Source of the DNA: CAZNVB01 sp964651495
GTDB lineage: Bacteria > Acidobacteriota > Aminicenantia > Aminicenantales > UBA8522
Length of the DNA: 18,217 nucleotides
NCBI GenBank assembly: GCA_964651495.1
Contig: CAZYWP010000059.1
Coordinates: 1 to 18,217, forward strand
Direction: 5' to 3'
Shown: one piece after another, positions 7,686 through 14,894 of the stretch
How positions within the stretch are numbered: position 1 is the first letter of the stretch
Layout: every line of letters begins with the position of its first letter
Position numbers and translations under genes: made by a program
Notes under the pieces: generated by a model
Told to the model about the DNA's origin: nothing
Database searches by the model: none
Seen by the model: the letters and a program-made list of their open reading frames with translations, nothing else

Positions 7686-7724
7686 CAACGAGAGCCGCTC
7701 CAGGGAGAGAAGCGGCCGAATGAT
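7686..7724 (-). pseudogene. IS91-type transposase scrap
   Basis: The frame reads IIRPLLSLERLSL. It differs at two of 13 positions from MIRPVLSLERLSL in the larger transposase relic at 16179-16598, and corresponding nucleotides also match well. It is fused in frame to the etfA-like scrap downstream. It is too short to be a gene and is best read as debris of the same transposase family. Confidence 0.45.
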
Positions 7725-7791
7725 TCGCGCCTGACCGGACATGCCCCGTTGCGAGGGCATGGGGCGCCATCCGCAAATCCAGACTCCGGTC

Positions 7792-8628
7792 CTATTGCTT
7801 GACCAGTTCGACCCGGCGGTTCTTGGCCCGGCCTTCCTCGGTGTCGTTGGATGCAACGGGCGCAAACGGGCCGCACCCGGAGGCCCTCAGACGGGCAGGG
7901 GCGATGCCGTGGTCGCGGACGAGCGCCTGGAGGACGGCCTCGGCCCGGTCCTGGGAGAGCTTGATGTTGCTGTCCACGCCGCCCACGGTGTCCGTGTGGC
8001 CCACCACAAAGACCTTGAGGCTCGGGTCGGCTGTCAGGAGCTTGGCGATCTCTCCGATGGCCTGGGCTGACTCGGGCTTGATGGTGGACTTCCCGGTGTC
8101 GAAATTGATGCCGTAGACCGCGGCGTGCCCCGTGGCCCTGATGTCGTTGCCCAAGGCTGCCGCGTCCGCCACGATGTACTGCTCCATCGTTTTCTTCTCG
8201 ACGATCCGTAACCAGATCTTCCCGTTCCCCTTCTCGATCTGCACCCACGCTTCCTGGCCGGCCTTGACGATCTTCCCGTTCACCCACCGCTCCGGCACAC
8301 TCTGGAGGATGGAGCCCCCCGCCTTCTGGATGGCGTTCTCGTAGTTCCGAACAATGGCGAGACCGTTCGGTTCGCTGGTCCGTTGTCCGGTGAAAGCGTA
8401 GGTGATGAAGGTGAATTTGCCTTCGACCGGGGTCTTTGGGCCCTTCGTCGCGAAGAATTCGTAGACCCCGAAATCCTCGACCTTGCAGGTCTCGATGCGG
8501 TATTCGGGCATGCGCGTGGGGAACAGCGGGTGGTCCTTGCAGTCTTTGCTGTCCGGTTGCTGGGCGGCGACGCCTATCGCCAGCAAGAATAACAACGCGC
8601 TCATCCAAACGATCAATGCCTTTTTCAT
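7792..8628 (-). CDS. Exported OmpA-family protein
   Basis: A 278-residue protein. ATG 8628 follows GAGGAG with a 7-nt gap. Residues 1-22 are a signal peptide (cleavage near VAA|QQP). Residues about 28-165 resemble the N-terminal DUF4892-like region found before OmpA domains in some envelope proteins (DHPLFPTRMPEYRIETC, YAFTG, IVRNYENAIQKAGG). Residues about 168-278 are an OmpA peptidoglycan-binding domain, with YGINFDTGKSTIKPES, VVGHTDTVGG, NIKLSQDRAEAV and EGRAKNRRVEL. The protein should sit in the periplasm or outer membrane and bind the peptidoglycan stem peptide. The N-terminal part is not a classical beta-barrel. No clear intrinsic terminator follows; an inverted repeat at 7740-7746/7755-7761 lacks a T-run. 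Confidence 0.88.
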   Translation of the reverse strand: MKKALIVWMSALLFLLAIGVAAQQPDSKDCKDHPLFPTRMPEYRIETCKVEDFGVYEFFATKGPKTPVEGKFTFITYAFTGQRTSEPNGLAIVRNYENAIQKAGGSILQSVPERWVNGKIVKAGQEAWVQIEKGNGKIWLRIVEKKTMEQYIVADAAALGNDIRATGHAAVYGINFDTGKSTIKPESAQAIGEIAKLLTADPSLKVFVVGHTDTVGGVDSNIKLSQDRAEAVLQALVRDHGIAPARLRASGCGPFAPVASNDTEEGRAKNRRVELVKQ

Positions 8629-8818
8629 GGTCTATCTCCTCTCTCTTCCCTTATATTGGCGGGCCGTACGTCACTTGCCCTTCTTTAACTGGCTGAAGTC
8701 GGCCTTGACCCGGTTGCACAGTATGGGAAATGTCCGCTCCGGGCGCTTTATCAATCGTGATAGTCACGCGCGAATAATATCGCTAGAATACGCGGGGTCC
8801 AGATATCTGCCCCGGGGC

Positions 8819-9319
8819 TCATATTTTCGTCAATGCTTCGCGCATCAGCTTTTCGGCGGCAGTTTTCTGCGCGGCCTCGGTGGCGCCTGGCACCAGCATG
8901 GTGATGAGCAGATACTTGGAGCCCTTGAAAGTGTTGAGCTGCAGCATGCCGTAGCCTGGACTGGAGAAAAACGAGCGGTCGCCGATGCCCGGGGCGTCTG
9001 AAACGGCGATCTTCATTTTTTTCAGTTCCGCTATCATCTTGTCGGCGGTTTCGCCGGGCCCGACCGCCTTGACCAGAATGCTGAATACGCCGTAGTCGCC
9101 GATCACATATTGGCAGGAGGCCCCCACTGCCGGGTTGGCGTTGGCGTTCGGCTTGCCGTCGCCGACGTTCTGGCCGACAGCGGCTTGGATCTGGGCCTTG
9201 GTCAGCAGGGTGCAGGCGTCGATTTTCTGGGCGCCCTGGGCGGCGACCACGCCGGTGAAACAGAAAACTACCGCCATTGCAATCAGAACTGTTCGTGTCA
9301 TGCGGATCGGTAGGTTCAT
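8819..9319 (-). CDS. Small exported protein, DUF3558-like
   Basis: The start is set at ATG 9319-9317, which has GGGAGG six bases upstream. The ATG two codons earlier (9325) touches that sequence directly and is unlikely. The resulting 166-residue protein has a signal peptide (TRTVLIAMAVVFCFTGVVAAQ). The mature part begins with DACTLLTKAQIQAAVG. This resembles the start of DUF3558-type and related small exported domains, in which a Cys near CxLLT pairs with a second Cys (here ASCQYV). It ends AAEKLMREALTKI. Function is unknown; the likely location is periplasm or cell surface. Its neighbours on the same strand are also envelope proteins. The family link is weak because it rests on the Cys pattern and length only. 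Confidence 0.75.
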   Translation of the reverse strand: MNLPIRMTRTVLIAMAVVFCFTGVVAAQGAQKIDACTLLTKAQIQAAVGQNVGDGKPNANANPAVGASCQYVIGDYGVFSILVKAVGPGETADKMIAELKKMKIAVSDAPGIGDRSFFSSPGYGMLQLNTFKGSKYLLITMLVPGATEAAQKTAAEKLMREALTKI

Positions 9320-9431
9320 TTGCATCCTCCCAAGGACTAATAGAATTTTTTTTTCGAAATATAGGAACTTGGTTTTTCCGAGCGAGCTAAACCGCTTTTG
9401 GCGATGAATCTTCCCGCCTCGATAAGCCGGA

Positions 9432-9461
9432 AGTATATCTCCGGCCTGTTGGCCCTGTCAA
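9432..9461 (-). promoter_or_regulatory. Sigma70-like promoter for the DUF3558-like gene
   Basis: Minus strand: TTGACA (9461-9456), 18-bp spacer, TATACT (9437-9432). The start point would be near 9425, about 105 nt before the ATG at 9319. The remainder of 9320-9625 holds no gene I can support; an imperfect inverted repeat (TCGAC...CTAG / CTAG...GTCGA) lies around 9495-9525. Confidence 0.6.
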
Positions 9462-9625
9462 TAGCCTGTACGGGGTCAGGACTTCCATAACACCGTCGAC
9501 TTCTAGTTTCTTTTCTAGTGTCGATAATACTCATAAGGCGTCTGATATTCCAAGGCCTGGCCGGGTACGACGGATGCGAGTTGGACCTTGCCGATCTGTG
9601 ATCGGGATGCCCCGGGCGAGGCCGG

Positions 9626-10456
9626 CTATTCCGTGATCGTGGCCTCCCAGGTTCCGCCGTCCTTGCTGCAGGAGATCAGGGCGAAGTAGATGCCGGGCTG
9701 CTGCCGCGTTACCCCGTCCTGGGACTGGATATTTCCGTTGTAAACGTTCTGGTCTCTCACCCACATCTCGCCCGTTTCCGCATCGTAGAGCTGGCCCGTC
9801 GCAAGCGGCATGCCGCCTTTGATGTTGGCGTCCACCGGGGCGGTGTATTTGACACGGAGCATCACATAGTTTCCCGCGGTTCTTACGAGGGGCGTCAGGG
9901 TGTATCCCTTGCCGCCGGTCACCGTCAGGGGAGCCGGCTGCGCCGTATCAAGGGCGGGCGGCTTGATGAATTCGATCGTGTAGGTGCCGGCCGACTTGAC
10001 GGTGAAGGTGAACTCCTTGGACGGCTGGCCCTCTTTCTCGGTGGGAAAAATCCGCATGACCTCGTCTCCCTTGGCCGCGAACACGACGTCCTTTTCAACC
10101 TCGGTGCCGCCCAAAATCTTTTTGTAGGACATCTGGAGCATGGAGTACTCTTCCGTCGATTCGTACTTCGCCTTCAAGATGTAATACGGTTGGTCGAAGG
10201 TGATCGGTCCGACTTGGCCGCTCCCGGAGCCATTGACCACGATCGACGTTCCGGTGTTCGTGATCGCCGACTGGTCCGCGACCTTGGCAGGTGCAGTCTC
10301 TGCCTCCTTTTCGGTCGCGGCCGGCGCGCCCGAAGCTGTGGCCTCAGGTGCCATTGCGCTTCCCTCTCCCTGCGTGGTCTTGTTACCGCCCTTGCCGCAG
10401 CCGCTTGCCAATAGGACACATGCCAACACAAACGCTACGCCATACTTCACGTTCAT
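9626..10456 (-). CDS. Lipoprotein of unknown function
   Basis: A 276-residue protein. ATG 10456 has AGGAGG seven bases upstream. The N-terminus MNVKYGVAFVLACVLLASGC is a lipoprotein signal with Cys20 as the acylation site. A Pro/Ala/Glu/Thr-rich tether follows (about 25-65). The globular part (about 66-276) is rich in beta strands: DQPYYILKAKYES, EFTFTVKSAGTYTIEFIKPP, TAGNYVMLRVKY, and a final YFALISCSKDGGTWEATITE. The two similar segments AGTYTIEFIKP and AGNYVMLRVKYT may reflect two related beta-sandwich units. I do not recognise the family. It is probably anchored in the membrane facing the periplasm. There is one strong promoter upstream. Confidence 0.8.
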   Translation of the reverse strand: MNVKYGVAFVLACVLLASGCGKGGNKTTQGEGSAMAPEATASGAPAATEKEAETAPAKVADQSAITNTGTSIVVNGSGSGQVGPITFDQPYYILKAKYESTEEYSMLQMSYKKILGGTEVEKDVVFAAKGDEVMRIFPTEKEGQPSKEFTFTVKSAGTYTIEFIKPPALDTAQPAPLTVTGGKGYTLTPLVRTAGNYVMLRVKYTAPVDANIKGGMPLATGQLYDAETGEMWVRDQNVYNGNIQSQDGVTRQQPGIYFALISCSKDGGTWEATITE

Positions 10457-10634
10457 TATGAAACCTCCTGTTGTATATGTCGGGTCTTCCGGAAACGACC
10501 GCGCCCGACTCCGCGGGTCCCTGATTCAGCCCGCCACCCCGCAGTGCACCAACAAGGAGAATTCCTGCGGGTATCGCTTTAATTCCTCATTTTCAGCCAC
10601 GAGGCCTGGAACCGAAACTTCAAGTAGCGGAGTG

Positions 10635-10663
10635 ATGATATCGCTGGCACAGGGCGAAGTCAA
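10635..10663 (-). promoter_or_regulatory. Sigma70-like promoter for the lipoprotein gene
   Basis: Minus strand: TTGACT (10663-10658), 17-bp spacer, TATCAT (10640-10635). The start point would be near 10628, giving a leader of about 170 nt (10628-10457) in which I recognise no riboswitch. Confidence 0.55.
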
Positions 10664-10684
10664 GAGCAGCAAAAGATTGTCAAC

Positions 10685-10732
10685 GCAACATGAATCTGTC
10701 CTATTTTTAGCAACATGAATCTGTCCTATTTT
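10685..10732. repeat. Tandem 23-bp direct repeat, period 25
   Basis: Two perfect copies of a 23-bp unit (10685-10707 and 10710-10732, containing AACATGAATCTGTCC) are separated by 2 bp. They lie between the lipoprotein promoter and the IS91-type relic, where the end of a mobile element would be expected. Short repeated units of this kind serve as transposase binding sites in some insertion sequences. Which element it belongs to is not established. Confidence 0.6.
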
Positions 10733-10846
10733 CACCTAAGGCCCTGAACAACGGGGCCACGCTTCCAGGGATGAGTCGGTAGAAACGGCCGCGGGGCCAG
10801 AAGAGCCCGCAATCCGAAAGACCTCTCCTCCCGGTCAAGGAGAGAA

Positions 10847-11007
10847 TCACGAAAAATATTCAGTGGAGGCCTTAGCGGCCATCAAGACTTCCTGAAAAGC
10901 AAGAGGCCGGAGTACCGGATCGTGACCTGCCCTTTGTCGGGAATATGGGAGGTCACCCGGGCGATGAACTCCAGATAATCCAGTTGGCCAGGTATTGGCG
11001 TTAGGTT
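10847..11007 (-). pseudogene. IS91-type transposase relic (C-terminal parts, internally deleted)
   Basis: One frame (10882-11007) reads QLDYLEFIARVTSHIPDKGQ then VTIRYSGL. This matches the late conserved block of IS91-type transposases, in which xxDYLEFIARVTSHIPDKGQVTxRYYGLY is typical. A second frame (10847-10897) overlaps its end and reads FQEVLMAAKASTEYFS before a TGA, the usual C-terminus of the same proteins. The sequence between RYYGLY and FQEVLMAA is missing, so this is an internal deletion with a frame change. The relic begins within about 10 bp of the stop codon of the first M14 copy and has the same orientation. It has no intact start or N-terminal domain. Confidence 0.65.
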
Positions 11008-11015
11008 TCTGACAA

Positions 11016-11744
11016 CTATGTCATTTTCTGCAGCAGTAGGGCGTTAAACAACAACTTGTAAGCCGCCTGAGTGGAAGCCCGAAACAGCGGACTAAATCCA
11101 AACAGGATGATTTGCCCCTTGCCTTTCCTCAGCCAGGCCAAGTTTGTTTTATCCCCGACCGTTTCCTGTTTCTCGCAGTAGCCGCTCAGCAAGATATTCT
11201 TTTCCGGAAATTTGCCGATGACGCGGCGGTCCATATCGAAGATGGGGATGGAAATGGTGAAAACGGGCTTTCCGTTGAAAATCACGCCGATCTCCCGGGG
11301 CAGGCCCAGCGTCAGCGGATGATCTTCCAGCAGCAGTATTTTCATCAGAGAGCTGGGGCAGTACAACCCGGATTTCTGTATCCTTTCTGAAATGTCCTGA
11401 ACCGGCAACTGGAACTCCTCTTTTTCCTCCTTGCCGCGCGCGATTTCCAGTTTTCCCATGAATAGTGAAGTGGAAGCGCCCCAGGAAATAATCATCCCCC
11501 CGTTATCCAGGAAAGCCATCAGTTTTTCCATTCCTTTTTTGCCGATGCCTTTGGTGTAGTCGGGGCGGATAATCGGCAACATAATATTCGTCCGTGGCTT
11601 TGTATTTACCTTCCAGGAGAATGGATTTATCTGCATCTGGAAAAATAACTAAATCAAATGGGGATTTCTTCTCCTGATAAATTTTCCTTATTGTCCAATC
11701 TTTCAACTTTTAGACCTTGCTTAAGAGCTTGAAAAGAAGCCTTA
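11016..11744 (-). pseudogene. M14 peptidase 3' end, copy 1 (truncated, deleted, frameshifted)
   Basis: This tract aligns with the C-terminal part of the M14-type gene at 16635-18217. Its last 129 codons are intact (LPVQDISERIQKSGLYCPSS to LLLQKMT) and about 88% identical to that gene by eye. Going upstream, an extra C in a run (11562-11565) shifts the frame at ADYPP/DYTKG. About 250 bp are missing between GEEIP and FDLVIFPDA (junction near 11659). Homology stops near 11744, inside the FQALKQGL block. The remaining stretch 11745-11923 shows nothing I recognise. No catalytic domain is present, so it cannot make an active peptidase. Confidence 0.8.
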
Positions 11745-11923
11745 TGTGGAAATCCTGTGGCAAGTACCCCACGGGCCGGCGGGAATCTGCGATGGAGGCA
11801 ATCCGCTGAAAGCCGAGCGTCGGGATGATTGAATCTGTCGGGCGGGCGCGGCCAGCGGCCATCTGCAGCGATCGGCCGACGCGTCCGTGCCGCCGAAAAG
11901 GGCGTTCCCCCGACCTGCCTTTC

Positions 11924-12676
11924 TCAAAGCCGTCCTTGGGGACGGAAGAAAAGACAACCCTCTCCTTTTTCGCCGGTCACAGGGTCGGTCAGGGTGATCG
12001 TGATAACGGAATATTCCTTCTCTGTCTTCTTTTCCGGGAGCGAAACCTGGATGAAGTAGCCGAACATGGATTGATGGAGGCCCGACGCTTCGCGGACCTT
12101 ATTCAGCTCAAGGACGTTCACATTCTGCCCGTCGATGCTGACCATGATGTCCTTCTTGCCCAGCTCCGGAGCAATGTCCATGACCGGAAGCTTGCGAAAA
12201 TTTTCCATGCCTCCGGCTTCCGTGACCTTTTTCACAACGGCGGACAGGCTCATCGGCCTGAAGTAAATCTGGTAAGATGGATACGCTCCTTGAGGGCGCC
12301 AGGCATTGATCGCGTAGACCTCGAGCCGGTCAAAACGTGGATTGATTTCGAGGTCCCGATCCGCCGGCACATTCCAAGCCCAATATTCGAGGGATTGAAC
12401 CTGGTAGCCTTTGACGGCCGTAAGGGCCATATACTGTCCTTTCGGAATGACGAGAGAATAGCGGCCATCCGGGCCTGAGTTTGTCGTCGCCACGTTGCTG
12501 AAGCGCGCGTCCTTGAGCTCAACCGTTGCCTCCTCGATCGCTTGACCTTTGAAATCGGTCACTCGCCCGAAAATCTTGACCGTCTGGGTTTCTTCCGATT
12601 TCTGAGCAACAGCGGGAAAGAATCCTGTCACAATAATGATAAGAAGGACCATCATGACGTTGCTGACTCTTTTCAT
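11924..12676 (-). CDS. Exported protein with carboxypeptidase-regulatory-like domain
   Basis: The start is ATG 12676-12674, with AGGAG seven bases upstream. A longer frame from a TTG at 12712 is less likely. The 250-residue protein has a signal peptide (RVSNVMMVLLIIIVTGFFPAVAQ). A CarboxypepD_reg/Cna-B-like beta-sandwich follows at about 30-95 of this form (VKIFGRVTDFKGQAIEEATV then GPDGRYSLVIPKGQYMALTA). The C-terminal 150 residues contain YPSYQIYFRPMSLSAVVKKV, IAPELGKKDIMVSIDGQNV and VITITLTDPVTGEKGEG, and I cannot assign them. Such domains are often adhesive or structural parts of secreted proteins. It lies between the first M14 fragment and mgsA. No convincing promoter was seen in 12677-12903. 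Confidence 0.78.
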   Translation of the reverse strand: MKRVSNVMMVLLIIIVTGFFPAVAQKSEETQTVKIFGRVTDFKGQAIEEATVELKDARFSNVATTNSGPDGRYSLVIPKGQYMALTAVKGYQVQSLEYWAWNVPADRDLEINPRFDRLEVYAINAWRPQGAYPSYQIYFRPMSLSAVVKKVTEAGGMENFRKLPVMDIAPELGKKDIMVSIDGQNVNVLELNKVREASGLHQSMFGYFIQVSLPEKKTEKEYSVITITLTDPVTGEKGEGCLFFRPQGRL

Positions 12677-12903
12677 TCTTCTTCTCCTGAAAGTCACCCG
12701 GGACAATCCCAAGATATCATCCTCAGGCCATTCCGAAATTTAAAGGCATCAGCTCTAAGACGGCAGAACTTTCTATTCTCCCAAGATTCCATAGAAACGC
12801 TAATTTTTGATGAGGAAATCATCAGCATTGTGTAAATTCTCCGGGCCCGCCTTTTCATCTCATCGAACACGTAGGAACATTCTGCGGCAAAACCATCTCC
12901 GGC

Positions 12904-13377
12904 CTACGGGAGTTTGCGATTGATGTATTCCGTGTAATCCTTGGTGACCGGCTGATACTCCTCGTTCATCAGGGGCGATGAGATCATGAAATCGGCGGTC
13001 GACCGGTTGCAGGCGATCGGGATATTGTAAAGAACAGCGATCCTGAGGAGGGCCTTGACGTCGACGTCGTGGGGAAAGGGCTCCATGGGGTCCCAGAAGA
13101 AAATGACAAAGTCGATTTTGCTGTCGGCGATCATTCCGCCGAGCTGCTGGTCGCCTCCCAGGGGACCGGACTTGAGCTTCTTCATCTTCATCGCCTCGAG
13201 CGGGATCCGGTCCTCCTCGAATTTCCGCCGGACGGTTTCCTCGACGAGCCGGCCCGTCGTTCCCGTGCAAACCAGATTGTGGCGAACGATCGTCCGGTAG
13301 TTGTACTCGACCCATTCCTTCAAATCGCGTTTTCGGTTGTCGTGGGCCACGAGGGCGATGCGCTTGATCTTGTCCAT
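12904..13377 (-). CDS. mgsA: Methylglyoxal synthase
   Basis: A 157-residue protein matching methylglyoxal synthase along its whole length. The enzyme converts dihydroxyacetone phosphate to methylglyoxal and phosphate in the cytoplasm, as a bypass of lower glycolysis that releases phosphate. Visible motifs are IALVAHDNRK (H12, D13, K16), CTGTTG (37-42, phosphate binding), SGPLGGDQQLGGMI with catalytic-type D76, FFWDP (93-97), PHDVDVKALLR (H103, D104, D106) and ADFMISSP. The segment between TTG and SGP is about 12 residues longer than in the E. coli enzyme (RRKFEEDRIPLEAMKMKKLK). The start ATG 13377 has AGGAG ten bases upstream, a slightly long gap. The gene stands alone and diverges from the broken plus-strand gene. 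Confidence 0.95.
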   Translation of the reverse strand: MDKIKRIALVAHDNRKRDLKEWVEYNYRTIVRHNLVCTGTTGRLVEETVRRKFEEDRIPLEAMKMKKLKSGPLGGDQQLGGMIADSKIDFVIFFWDPMEPFPHDVDVKALLRIAVLYNIPIACNRSTADFMISSPLMNEEYQPVTKDYTEYINRKLP

Positions 13378-13434
13378 GTTGGTAGTTCTCCTGAAGGTTC
13401 CTCACGTCCGTTGCGGAGCCGTCTGAGGCCTGCA

Positions 13435-13463
13435 ATTATACTCAAAACGAAAACAGTCTGCAA
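13435..13463 (-). promoter_or_regulatory. Promoter for mgsA
   Basis: Minus strand: a perfect -10 TATAAT (13440-13435) with TTGCAG (13463-13458) 17 bp upstream. The start point would be near 13428, about 50 nt before the ATG. The -35 match is weak (TTG only). Confidence 0.5.
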
Positions 13464-13639
13464 AACCTGCCGCGAATTCAGCAGCAAAGATGAATCGGTC
13501 CACGATGCCCGCAGAAATGTTTCTTAACGATGCCTTAAAGATTTCTTAATCAAGACTGAACTTTAATATGATAGAGGTGCACCGATCGATGCGTTGCGGC
13601 GAGGGATCGTTGCACGAGATTTCGTTCAGGAGGTGTCCG

Positions 13640-14154
13640 TTGAATTGAAAAATCGTCATGGTCATCGCGGCCGGCTTGATCCTTGGCTCCCTCGCGGTGG
13701 GTCAGAACCCACCGGAGAAAAAGCCTCAGGCGCCCATCGGTCAGCCCGCCAACGAGCTGGCTGATGCCTTGGCCCAGCGTTTGAGCAATGATCTTCATGT
13801 GAAGACGGTCGTTGGCGAGCCCGTGAAAGTCGGCTCGGTCACTCTGATGCCGATTATGATGATGGATATCAGCTTCGGGGGTGGAGGCATGACCGTTCCG
13901 GGCAGTCCGGCGGCATGGGCGGGAAGACCGTCCCGCTCGGAATCCTGATCGTCGAGGGCGATGACGTTCGCGCGGAACTATTCCCGGGACAAGAAGAAAA
14001 ACCCACTTTTCTCCAAGAGATCATCCAGGCCATCCGGGACAGGGAGTTTGTGTTCATGGGGAACGGCTTGAACATCGGAGGGACAGCCGGGACGATTCAG
14101 GACCTGGCTCCGCGTGTGGGTTATAAGAATTTCGTTTTCTGCTGCGCTGGCTGA
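13640..14154 (+). pseudogene. Broken GerW/YtfJ-like exported protein gene
   Basis: AGGAGG (13628-13633) sits six bases before a TTG at 13640. That TTG reads M-N-stop-K-I-V-M-V-I-A-A-G-L-I-L-G. Without the TGA at 13646 it would give a normal signal peptide. The ATG at 13658 is 24 bases from that site and loses the positive N-terminus. The frame continues ADALAQRLSNDLHVKTVVGE, then PVKVGSVTLMPIMMMDISFGGGG, the pattern of the GerW/YtfJ family (V-x-T-V-V-G-E-P then I-P-I). Near 13906 the frame shifts (one base lost or two gained), and the protein continues as GGMGGKTVPLGILIVEGDDV to a stop at 14154. The last part (FLQEIIQAIRDREFVFMGN...) I do not recognise. Two lesions point to a pseudogene; sequencing error is the alternative. 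A possible -10 (TATGAT, 13567-13572) lacks a good -35. Confidence 0.6.
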
Positions 14155-14267
14155 CTGGGCGACTTCGGCTCGACTTCCCCATCACTCATCGATGGGAATA
14201 GTAAAACAAGACTCAAAAATATGTCAAGGACGGCATGAGGGTGTGGGGATATCTGCTTGCGGCCCTC

Positions 14268-14722
14268 CAGGCGAGAAAACGTCAACCGGTGTTGACGCCC
14301 GGTGGAGGGAAATGGAAACGGTTATGTTATTTTCTGCAGCAGCAGGGCGTTAAAAAGCAGCTTATAGGCCGCCTGAGTGGAAGCCCGAAACAGCGGACTA
14401 AACCCAAACAGGACGATTTGTCCCTTGCCTTTCTTCAGCCAGACCATGTTAGTTTTATCCCCGACCAGTTCCGGTTTTTCGCAATAGCCGCTGAGCAAGA
14501 TATTCTTCTCTGGAAATTTGCCGATGACGCGGCGGTCCATATCAAAGATAGGAATGGAAGTGGTAAATATGGGCTTCCCGTTGTAAATCACGCCGATCTC
14601 CCGGGGCAAGTCCAGCGTCAGCGGATGATCTTCCAATAGCAGTATCTTCATCAGGGAACTGGGACAGTACAACCCGGATTTCTGTATCCGTTCGGAAATA
14701 TCCTGAACCGGCAACTGGAATT
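14268..14722 (-). repeat. 455-bp direct repeat, copy A (M14 3' end plus 54 bp downstream)
   Basis: This tract aligns without gaps to 16581-17035 (constant offset 2313 bp). It covers the end of the M14-type gene and 54 bp beyond its stop codon (GGCGAGAAAACGTCAACCGG block). Both repeats have the same orientation. Outside these limits the two loci are unrelated. Confidence 0.85.
14322..14720 (-). pseudogene. M14 peptidase 3' end, copy 2 (short fragment)
   Basis: The last ~130 codons of the M14-type gene, from QLPVQDISERIQKSGLYCPS to LLLQKIT and TAA 14324-14322, uninterrupted. By eye it is about 91% identical in protein to copy 1 and 87% to the long copy at 16635-18217. It is therefore closer to copy 1. 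The 5' side ends abruptly at 14722, where an IS91-type transposase fragment begins. No catalytic domain, signal or promoter is present. Confidence 0.8.
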
Positions 14723-14867
14723 AAGGATTATTAAAAGTATTGCTCAGGGTCTGGAGGGCCAAGCGACAAAGATCACCCATGAGGCGCCGCTTGTATTTGA
14801 AGAAGGGCCTGAGCATCTTGGGGATAGTGAAGACGAATTGGCGGTGGGGGACATCCAGAAAGTGCCC
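14721..14867 (-). pseudogene. IS91-type transposase relic (early-middle part)
   Basis: The frame reads GHFLDVPHRQFVFTIPKMLR then PFFKYKRRLMGDLCRLALQT. This matches the conserved IS91-type block in which DVPHRxxVFTIPKxLRPyFxyxRrLLGxLCR is typical. It ends at TAA 14723-14721, formed at the junction with the M14 fragment, and is closed by a stop at 14868-14870 on its upstream side. It is therefore a fragment without start, catalytic tyrosines or C-terminus. It lies on the same strand and directly upstream of M14 copy 2. Confidence 0.7.
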
Positions 14868-14894
14868 CTACCGATTCTCTATGCGCTGCCGAAC

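Noticed and set aside
7685..8608. 307-codon minus-strand frame overlapping the OmpA-like gene
   Set aside because: Alternate frame of a strong gene; Arg/Gly/His-rich translation typical of a shadow of a GC-rich gene.
8686..8758. Possible tail of a gene reading KRPERTFPILCNRVKADFSQ LKKGK before a stop, minus strand
   Set aside because: Only about 26 codons with no start and no recognised family; could be chance.
9337..9534. 65-codon minus-strand frame upstream of the DUF3558-like gene
   Set aside because: It contains the TTGACA/TATACT promoter of that gene and has no SD or family resemblance.
10526..10735. 69-codon minus-strand frame upstream of the lipoprotein
   Set aside because: It spans the lipoprotein promoter and the tandem repeat; no family resemblance.
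11745..11923. Possible gene debris upstream of M14 copy 1 (a frame reads QRIASIADSRRPVGYLPQDF)
   Set aside because: I could not match it to any family; nothing else supports coding.
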